From positions 1 through 8,227 of the forward strand of contig WRDA01000055.1 of the NCBI GenBank assembly GCA_009783675.1: 8,227 nucleotides of DNA, in the 5' to 3' direction. Position 1 is the stretch's first letter. Every line of letters starts with the position of its first letter. The translations under genes were made by a program, and so were the position numbers. The stretch comes from Symbiobacteriaceae bacterium (lineage in GTDB: Bacteria > Bacillota > JAAYKD01 > WRDA01). The notes below the pieces were generated by a model. The model was not told the origin of the DNA. It saw only the letters and a list, made by a program, of their open reading frames with translations, and did no database searches. This document shows, piece after piece, positions 3,374 through 8,227 of this stretch.

Positions 3374-6329
3374 GCAGCAGATTATGGATACCTCTTCGAG
3401 ATCGCTGACCCTTGGTACTTTGCTGCAGCGAAATCTTCAGCGTAGTAGATACCGCTTGCTGCTCATCGCTCTGCTGCTCTGCAGCGGAATGACCTTCCAG
3501 GTGTTGTATAGTTCCTGGTTGCGGGCAGAGAAGACGAATTCTTATATCACCGCAGAGGATTATTCCACAAAGTACTTCGATGTTATGATTGCCCTGCAGC
3601 CTGGGGTCAGGGAAATATCCCTGAGCAGTTACCCTCCCACTCCCAATGTCCCTGGATCCACGCTGCGACCCCGAATTATAGGTGAGTATGATCATGGCTA
3701 CTCTGCCCTGGTCAACGGTTGCTGTGGCGATTTTGAGCTCATGGGTCTGCGACAGAGCGTCTTCTTCTATTCGTTTTCTACAGAAGATCTTTTGGGACGA
3801 CGAGTTGAGAATGAAGACGAGATCGTGCTCCCGCAAAGCCTGGCAGATAAAGGGAACTTGCTTGTAGGTCAATGGATTGAAGTTGCCAATGTGCCTCCTG
3901 TCACGGGTCGCTATCAGAGAATCACGGTCTCTTTGCAGATCGTCGGTATTTATGATGACTCACAGTTGAGTTACCGACCGGCCTTGACTACGGTAGATTC
4001 GCTACGACCCTTTATCTCTTCTGCAGCACCAAACAGATTGCTTTATAACTTCGATCGTCTGACGGCAGATTTAGGCAAGTTAGTCAGCTATCTGCAGCAG
4101 GTATATCCCCAGGAGCGGTTTATCCACAGTAGCATAGCCAGGGAGCTGAGCCTGGCATTAGTCGGTCAGCAACAAGGCGCTTCAGCATGGTTGATGTTGC
4201 TGTTTATCGGTTTCGTCTTTATCACCGTGCAAACCGTGATCTTACTCGATTTTCTGCGCCAGAGAAATGTCTTCGCCGCCATGAAGAGCATCGGCATTAC
4301 CAATGCGCAGATAAGCTTTCTGTATATTTCTGAGCATCTCAGCAGCATCATCGCAGGAGGCAGTGCAACCGTTCTGATACTGTTATATCTGGTTCAACGC
4401 CTGGAATGGCTACAACGCGTTGGCAATACCGCTCTGGCTTTACTCTTTGCGCAGTCCCTGCTGGCTGGCTTAATTGTCCTGTTATCGACGCTGCTCCTGC
4501 CTCTGCTGACTGTACGGGTCGCCAGTATCAACCAGCTACTGTTCACGCGAACCATCCCCTTGTGGTCAGTGCGCCTCGATCATCTCGACAGACCTTCCGG
4601 AGACTTGCTCATACGGGAAAAAGAAGATAATCTACGTCTGCTGCTCCTGCCGGTCAGAGAAGAAGCACCAAACTGTATGATCATCAAAGCAGTCGGTGAC
4701 AGGGTGAAAAAAGGTGAGGTAATCGCCAGCCAGGAGGATTGGTTTGGTCTGCTCCACCGTGAATGGTGCAGTTTCTGTGATGGCACAATCGAGAGCATAC
4801 AGAACAATGGGCTGGTGAGTATCAAACCACTCGAGGCGGATACGCTTTTTTACACTTATCACGAGAGCATAGTGCGCCTGGAGATGCGTCACAGATCCCT
4901 GATAGATAAGGGTATGGCTGCTGTCGAACCTGGTGAGCGATACCATCACCCGGATCTTCTGGATGATCATAGCAAACCACTTAGCAAAACATCCCGCCGT
5001 CTGGCCCTGATATCCTGGACAGCATTCTTAATCCTGGTCCTGGTTGGTGCTGCCAGGCTCTACATCGTGCCTCGCTTAATCAATAACTGGGATCTGGCTC
5101 AACAGGTCACCTACCCTGCACCGGAAAGCTCACGTCAGCTCAGCGCTGCCGAAGTTGCCGCTGATGCCAGATGGCTGGTCGAGACGATCGAGAAGTCCCA
5201 TCCGGTGTTTCTTAATCGCAGAGAGTTCAACAGTTTACCTAGTAGCGATTATACTGCAGCCAGGAATGTTTTTCTGAGTATGGCCGACTCTGCGATGTCC
5301 GTGGCCGAGTTTTATCGGCACTGTTGTACTTATACAGCTTCCCTGGGGGACAATCACACCTCCATGCGCCTGCCAAACCCCACACTAGCTTTACCACTCA
5401 CCACAGAGTGGACAGCAGATGGCATGTGTTTTGCCACCGGTGTTGAAGTACCACTCGGGACCCGCTTAATCTCCATCCAGGGAGTCAGCACCGAGGAAAT
5501 TGGCAGGCATATCGATGAGCTTTATGGTTCTGAAAGCATTTCCAGTCAACTCAGTACTCGTAACTATATGACTGTGTTTCGAGACATCCATGAGGCTGCC
5601 TCTGTGCCTATGGGTGCCCATGTCGTGTTAGAACTGCTCTTGCCGCAGGGAGAGACTGTTTATCGCCAAATGATGTATGAGGAAGTCAGCGCAGCAGCTT
5701 CTTCCCAGCCTGCTTTCAGCTTCGGCTTACTGGCAGATGGGGAGATTGCCCTCATTACCTCGACCATGTGTCGCTATGATGAGAGCTGGCAGGAAGCGCT
5801 CCTGTTTTTGGAAGATGCTTTACAGCAGGGAGTGCACAAAGTTATCATTGATGTACGGAATAATCCAGGAGGCGACTCGGGGGTCTGGCACAAGTTCTTC
5901 GAACTGATGGCCATGGATCGTGGCAGTTTTGGGGGGATTCGCAGGCATTCCGCCCTGTCACCGCGAAATAGTTTCGCAGCTTATTCCTCTTTTTCACCAA
6001 AACCTGGCAGGATGGGCAACAGCAAAGTTGATCTCATTGTGCTTACCTCGGAAAGAACCGCGAGTTCAGCCGTCTGGCTGACTGGATTCGTACGGGATGG
6101 TAATCTGGGCAGGATAGTCGGTCATGAACCTGGAAACGCACTCACCCATTTCGGTGAAGTCGTGGGTTTTACACTACCCAACTCTCACCTTCGCGGGGGA
6201 GTAAGCGTAAGTTATTTCATTAGGCCCAATCCGATAAATGATGCCAGAAATATTCCGCTGCTGGATGTAGTAGTTACTCAGGGAGAAGACGCATTGGAAC
6301 TGGCTTTGACTATGCTGCGCGGTGAATAA
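3369..6329 (+). CDS. FtsX-type permease fused to a lipoyl-like segment and an S41 protease domain
   Basis: A 986-residue chimera. Numbering is from GTG 3369; ATG 3372 and ATG 3384 are alternatives, and 3384 is favoured on ribosome spacing. Helix 1 is at about 28-50. An extracytoplasmic domain (51-272) contains MacB-like stretches (EDEIVLPQSLADKGNLLVGQ, 149-168; ITVSLQIVGIYDD, 185-197). Helix 2 (273-295) is followed by the FtsX coupling element FAAMKSIGITNAQISFLYISE (302-322). Helices 3 and 4 are near 323-343 and 355-383. Residues 384-545 contain a barrel-sandwich-like segment: VGDRVKKGEVIA (442-453), then CDGTIESI (470-477), with His463, Cys467 and Cys470. Helix 5 (546-567) places 568-986 outside the cell. 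That part is an S41 (Ctp/tricorn-like) protease: GDNHTSM with His663, VIIDVRNNPGGDS (825-837), TASSA with Ser899, and GHEPGNALTHFGE followed by FTLPNS. Ser899 and Asp910 align with S430 and D441 of E. coli Prc, but the catalytic Lys position is Ala924, so it would use a Ser/His-type S41 mechanism if active. It probably partners the preceding permease. Confidence 0.88.
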   Translation: MMQQIMDTSSRSLTLGTLLQRNLQRSRYRLLLIALLLCSGMTFQVLYSSWLRAEKTNSYITAEDYSTKYFDVMIALQPGVREISLSSYPPTPNVPGSTLRPRIIGEYDHGYSALVNGCCGDFELMGLRQSVFFYSFSTEDLLGRRVENEDEIVLPQSLADKGNLLVGQWIEVANVPPVTGRYQRITVSLQIVGIYDDSQLSYRPALTTVDSLRPFISSAAPNRLLYNFDRLTADLGKLVSYLQQVYPQERFIHSSIARELSLALVGQQQGASAWLMLLFIGFVFITVQTVILLDFLRQRNVFAAMKSIGITNAQISFLYISEHLSSIIAGGSATVLILLYLVQRLEWLQRVGNTALALLFAQSLLAGLIVLLSTLLLPLLTVRVASINQLLFTRTIPLWSVRLDHLDRPSGDLLIREKEDNLRLLLLPVREEAPNCMIIKAVGDRVKKGEVIASQEDWFGLLHREWCSFCDGTIESIQNNGLVSIKPLEADTLFYTYHESIVRLEMRHRSLIDKGMAAVEPGERYHHPDLLDDHSKPLSKTSRRLALISWTAFLILVLVGAARLYIVPRLINNWDLAQQVTYPAPESSRQLSAAEVAADARWLVETIEKSHPVFLNRREFNSLPSSDYTAARNVFLSMADSAMSVAEFYRHCCTYTASLGDNHTSMRLPNPTLALPLTTEWTADGMCFATGVEVPLGTRLISIQGVSTEEIGRHIDELYGSESISSQLSTRNYMTVFRDIHEAASVPMGAHVVLELLLPQGETVYRQMMYEEVSAAASSQPAFSFGLLADGEIALITSTMCRYDESWQEALLFLEDALQQGVHKVIIDVRNNPGGDSGVWHKFFELMAMDRGSFGGIRRHSALSPRNSFAAYSSFSPKPGRMGNSKVDLIVLTSERTASSAVWLTGFVRDGNLGRIVGHEPGNALTHFGEVVGFTLPNSHLRGGVSVSYFIRPNPINDARNIPLLDVVVTQGEDALELALTMLRGE

Positions 6330-6389
6330 GGTGTAGCCGGAGTGATTACGGGCAAACCATATGGCAAAACAGTCACCTCATCAAGCTTC

Positions 6390-6396
6390 AAAGGAG
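6390..6396 (+). promoter_or_regulatory. Ribosome binding site for the aldolase gene
   Basis: AAAGGAG with a 7-base spacer before ATG 6404 fixes that start. I recognise no promoter in the 74-bp gap after the permease-protease stop, so the aldolase may be read from the upstream operon. Confidence 0.75.
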
Positions 6397-6403
6397 TGTA
6401 CTC

Positions 6404-7174
6404 ATGACCAACACAATTTTAGTTAAGGCAAGCAAAGGCGAAAAGACTCTCGGTGCTTTCGTCAACATCAATGCCCCTGCTTCGGTGGAGATCCTGGCCC
6501 TGGCTGGGCTGGACTATGTCATCATCGATACCGAACATGGACACTACGACATCGAGAAGGCCACCGAGCTGATCCTGGCTGCCGAGGCCAGAGGAATTAC
6601 CGCTATCGCCAGGGTGCGGGCAACAGAACGCCCCGCCATCCTCAAACTGCTGGATGCCGGGGCAAAAGGTCTGCTGATTCCCTATATTAAAACGGTTGCC
6701 GAAGCGAAACAGATCGTCTCCTGGGGCAAGTATCGTCCGGTTGGGGATCGGGGCTACGGTTTCACCAGAGCCGCCAGTTACGGACATGGCCAGGATGAAG
6801 CCGGTGGGATCATGGAGTTCTTCGCTGCCATGAATGCTAACACCCTGCTGATACCTCAGTGCGAAACTGCGGAGTGCTTGGAAAGCATCGAAGAGATCTT
6901 GGCGGTGCCTGGCATCGACGGTATCTTCATCGGACCTTTCGACCTCTCCATCTCCTTAGGTATCGCCGGGCAGTTTGGTCACGAAACAATGCTGGCTGCT
7001 TACTCCAGGGTGCTGAAGGCTGCTAAAGACACAGGCAAGCTGTGCTACATTCTGGCTACGACCCCGGAGGATGCCAAGGCGAAACTGGCACAAGGCTTCG
7101 ACGGTGTGGTCTCATCGGATGTGGGCTTCTTAAAAAGCGGCGCAGCAGAATATGTGCAAGGGATACGGGGCTAG
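6404..7174 (+). CDS. HpcH/HpaI-family class II aldolase (2-keto-3-deoxy sugar acid or related)
   Basis: A 256-residue cytoplasmic metal-dependent aldolase of the HpcH/HpaI/GarL family. These enzymes reversibly split a 2-keto acid into pyruvate and an aldehyde. The TIM-barrel family signatures are complete: IDTEHGHYD with the base His45, IARVR with Arg70, RGYGFTRAASYG (116-127), QCETAE with metal ligand Glu154, and FIGPFDLS with metal ligand Asp180. His45 and Arg70 fall at the same numbers as in E. coli HpaI, and Glu154/Asp180 correspond to Glu149/Asp175. The length is normal. Start ATG 6404 follows AAAGGAG at 7 bases. The substrate cannot be fixed: 2-keto-3-deoxyglucarate, 2-keto-3-deoxyrhamnonate and 2,4-dihydroxyheptanedioate aldolases share these motifs. 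No sugar-acid or aromatic catabolic gene is next to it. It follows the permease-protease gene by 74 bp, and the stop is 9 bp from the convergent toxin gene. Confidence 0.92.
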   Translation: MTNTILVKASKGEKTLGAFVNINAPASVEILALAGLDYVIIDTEHGHYDIEKATELILAAEARGITAIARVRATERPAILKLLDAGAKGLLIPYIKTVAEAKQIVSWGKYRPVGDRGYGFTRAASYGHGQDEAGGIMEFFAAMNANTLLIPQCETAECLESIEEILAVPGIDGIFIGPFDLSISLGIAGQFGHETMLAAYSRVLKAAKDTGKLCYILATTPEDAKAKLAQGFDGVVSSDVGFLKSGAAEYVQGIRG

Positions 7175-7183
7175 CTGCACTCG

Positions 7184-7450
7184 CTAATACTTGCGAAGAA
7201 TACTATGTCTTCCGACATCTGCGAGGATAATAAGGTCATCGCCATTATGATGCCATATTACACGAAGATCCAGGTTAATGCTGCATTCGAACATCCTATC
7301 GGTCCCCTGCACCCGTTTAGTACGCAATGAAGGATGCATTGGGTTTTCAGCAAAGAGTTCGAGTTTCTTCAAAATTAAGATTCGCTCTTGTTCAGTTAGA
7401 TCCAGGAAATGCTTATGGAAACGCTCAGAAAAGCTAAAACGATAAGGCAT
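7184..7450 (-). CDS. RelE/ParE-superfamily toxin of a type II toxin-antitoxin pair
   Basis: An 88-residue small basic protein with the RelE-fold plan: strand and helix pair (FSERFHKHFLDLTEQERILILKKLELF, 6-33), then NPMHPSLRTKRVQGT (36-50), FECSINLDLRVIW (54-66), DDLIILADVGRHSIL (71-85). HPSLRTKR and LRVIW are recurrent in RelE-type mRNA interferase homologues. Arg43, Arg46, Arg63 and His82 are candidates for RNA contact or catalysis, by position only. In RelE relatives the target is ribosome-bound mRNA, whereas ParE relatives poison gyrase; the sequence alone does not decide between them. ATG 7450 shares its A with the antitoxin stop (TAATG), so translation is coupled. It is convergent with the aldolase gene, with 9 bp and no visible terminator between them. 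Confidence 0.85.
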   Translation of the reverse strand: MPYRFSFSERFHKHFLDLTEQERILILKKLELFAENPMHPSLRTKRVQGTDRMFECSINLDLRVIWHHNGDDLIILADVGRHSILRKY

Positions 7451-7710
7451 TATGGTTTCCTTAGTCTTTCAAAAAGTGATTCTAAATTGGTAAAAGCTGC
7501 TTGTTCTCCAGAGTTAATCCTACTCTTAAGATCATCGATTTCTTCACTTAGTTCATCAATCAGCTTTTTCGAATATACGGCTACAGGCATGATGGTTATG
7601 ATTCCGTCATTTTCTGCTATTTCAAGCCGATCGCCTGTGGAGAGATCCAATCGTTTGACAATTTCATTAGGGATTGTGACCTGGGCTTTTGCACGTAACT
7701 CAACAATCAT
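7450..7710 (-). CDS. AbrB/MazE-type antitoxin
   Basis: An 86-residue antitoxin. The N-terminal SpoVT/AbrB swapped-hairpin DNA-binding domain spans about 3-46 (ELRAKAQVTIPNEIVKRLDL, then GDRLEI and GIITIMP). The C-terminal half (47-84) is an acidic, charged helix (KKLIDELSEEIDDLKSRI) of the kind that wraps around and neutralises the cognate toxin. The frame is open for 29 further codons upstream, but GGAGGT sits 5 bases before ATG 7710 and a promoter lies inside the longer frame, so the short form is chosen. It precedes the toxin and overlaps it by one base, the usual order for excess antitoxin. Autorepression through the inverted repeat at 7728-7752 is expected but not shown. Confidence 0.88.
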   Translation of the reverse strand: MIVELRAKAQVTIPNEIVKRLDLSTGDRLEIAENDGIITIMPVAVYSKKLIDELSEEIDDLKSRINSGEQAAFTNLESLFERLRKP

Positions 7711-7715
7711 GGCAG

Positions 7716-7721
7716 ACCTCC
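7716..7721 (-). promoter_or_regulatory. Ribosome binding site of the antitoxin
   Basis: GGAGGT on the minus strand, 5 bases before ATG 7710. It is the strongest start signal in the open frame and excludes the upstream in-frame ATG at 7797. Confidence 0.8.
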
Positions 7722-7727
7722 TTCTGT

Positions 7728-7752
7728 AGTAGGATTTTCGGATTATCCTACT
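7728..7752. promoter_or_regulatory. Inverted repeat, candidate toxin-antitoxin operator
   Basis: AGTAGGAT (7728-7735) and ATCCTACT (7745-7752) are perfect 8-bp reverse complements with a 9-base centre. The repeat lies immediately downstream of the predicted -10 box, across the expected transcription start and leader. Binding there would block initiation. The AbrB-type antitoxin, with or without toxin, is the obvious candidate ligand. That is an inference from position and symmetry. Confidence 0.6.
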
Positions 7753-7754
7753 GT

Positions 7755-7783
7755 AGAATACCATGAATCGAATGGGGATGCAA
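7755..7783 (-). promoter_or_regulatory. Sigma-70-like promoter for the toxin-antitoxin operon
   Basis: On the minus strand TTGCAT (7778-7783) and TATTCT (7755-7760) are separated by exactly 17 bases, reasonable -35 and -10 boxes. Transcription would start near 7748, giving a leader of about 38 bases before ATG 7710. Confidence 0.5.
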
Positions 7784-7813
7784 TAACTTAACAACAAGAA
7801 GTGCTAACTAGAG

Positions 7814-8227
7814 CTACCTGCCTGCCAAAACTCTCCGCACCAGCTGCTCTACATAGGTATAATTATCAGGATTGGTTCTGATTATCCCCGCCTGACCGCT
7901 GGGCTGGTACAGGACGATTTCGCAGGTCTCAGGTCGGTAAAGAGCTTGGCCAAACGCTGCCCAGGGTATGACGGGCAGGCCGTGTATGACTGTATTGATG
8001 TTTTCAGATGCCATATCGATCCCCATCAGGGTAACGCCTGGGGTTCCTATTTTCGTCGCACCAACGGCACCCGCCACGCCGATCCCTGCGATACGCTTCG
8101 CTACATCAGGCGGATAGCCTGTGGCGAAGCCCTCCGGTGTAAGCACCCAAAGTGTCCGATCCTTACCCCAGTGCTTACTGTTACCCTTATTCGCCCACAT
8201 GGCGACAACAATGGCGAACAGGACAAT
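7814..8227 (-). CDS. Partial membrane-anchored protein of unknown function, possibly PH-like
   Basis: The frame is open to the window edge: nine codons upstream of the first internal ATG (8200) read IVLFAIVVA, which looks like the end of a transmembrane helix. The true start is therefore probably outside the window and 137 residues are visible. After the hydrophobic end come KHWGKDRTLWVLTPEGF, a glycine-rich stretch (IAGIGVAGAVGATKIGTPG), a region with VIPWAAFGQALYRPE and CEIVLYQP, and a C-terminal helix (NYTYVEQLVRRVLAGR). The strand-rich body, the I-P-W element and the closing helix recall small bacterial PH-like domains anchored by an N-terminal helix, but I do not recognise a named family. 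It lies about 100 bp upstream of the antitoxin on the same strand, with the toxin-antitoxin promoter in between. Confidence 0.65.
   Translation of the reverse strand: MVLFAIVVAMWANKGNSKHWGKDRTLWVLTPEGFATGYPPDVAKRIAGIGVAGAVGATKIGTPGVTLMGIDMASENINTVIHGLPVIPWAAFGQALYRPETCEIVLYQPSGQAGIIRTNPDNYTYVEQLVRRVLAGR

Noticed and set aside
3354..3872. Minus-strand open frame of 172 codons over the start of the permease-protease gene
   Set aside because: It opposes an FtsX-type coding sequence with clear helices; no family features or start signal.
4580..4970. Two minus-strand frames (4580-4825 and 4632-4970) over the lipoyl-like segment
   Set aside because: They are shadows of the plus-strand coding frame, with no recognisable protein features.
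5927..5936. T4G6 tract in the S41 domain as a phase-variation site
   Set aside because: Six G is short for slippage control, and it encodes an in-frame Phe-Gly-Gly segment in an intact frame.
6361..6426. Short open frame overlapping the aldolase start, as a possible leader peptide
   Set aside because: No Shine-Dalgarno, no attenuator-like structure and no codon bias pointing to regulation.
7409..7729. Plus-strand open frame of 106 codons across the antitoxin
   Set aside because: It is the reverse of the AbrB antitoxin and the toxin start, both of which have family signatures and proper ribosome sites.

Overview
The window is chromosomal bacterial DNA of moderate G+C. It has Shine-Dalgarno-led genes, tightly packed reading frames on both strands and no rRNA, tRNA or CRISPR array. 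The gyrase B fragment lacks the proteobacterial insert. Its wording (AMGTGIS, GHEEIR, DADVDGSHIRTLLLTFF, C-terminal NLDI) is the kind I associate with Chloroflexota, perhaps Dehalococcoidia. That placement is from memory and is of low to moderate confidence.

Left (1-1300): the C-terminal half of gyrB ends at 1019. It is followed by 281 bp of non-coding DNA built from two divergent copies of one structured repeat in opposite orientation. Each copy has three ATCYGYGNN nonamers, a hairpin, a spacer and CCTAAAT heptamers. The two hairpins differ at three base pairs, and all three changes are compensated. A separate perfect 9-bp palindrome lies between them. The gyrase fragment carries Val where GyrB normally has Asp in EGDSAGG.

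Centre (1301-6329): a same-strand cluster, probably one transcript. It holds a small polytopic membrane protein of unknown family, a 489-aa FtsX/MacB-type permease, and a 986-aa chimera. The chimera is an FtsX-type permease, then a predicted cytoplasmic biotinyl/lipoyl-like (barrel-sandwich) segment with an H-x3-C-x2-C motif, then a fifth membrane helix and an extracytoplasmic S41 protease domain. No ABC ATPase is present. I infer that the two FtsX proteins form a heterodimeric membrane machine carrying its own protease on the outer face. This is the best candidate here for an undescribed system.

Right (6404-8227): an HpcH/HpaI-family class II aldolase with all key residues intact. Convergent to it, 9 bp away, is a type II toxin-antitoxin pair on the minus strand: AbrB/MazE-fold antitoxin then RelE-fold toxin, overlapping as TAATG. 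A readable promoter and an inverted-repeat operator candidate lie upstream. The window ends inside a minus-strand gene for a small membrane-anchored protein of unknown function.

Heptamer tandem repeats containing TAG sit exactly on the stop codons of gyrB and of the small membrane protein gene.
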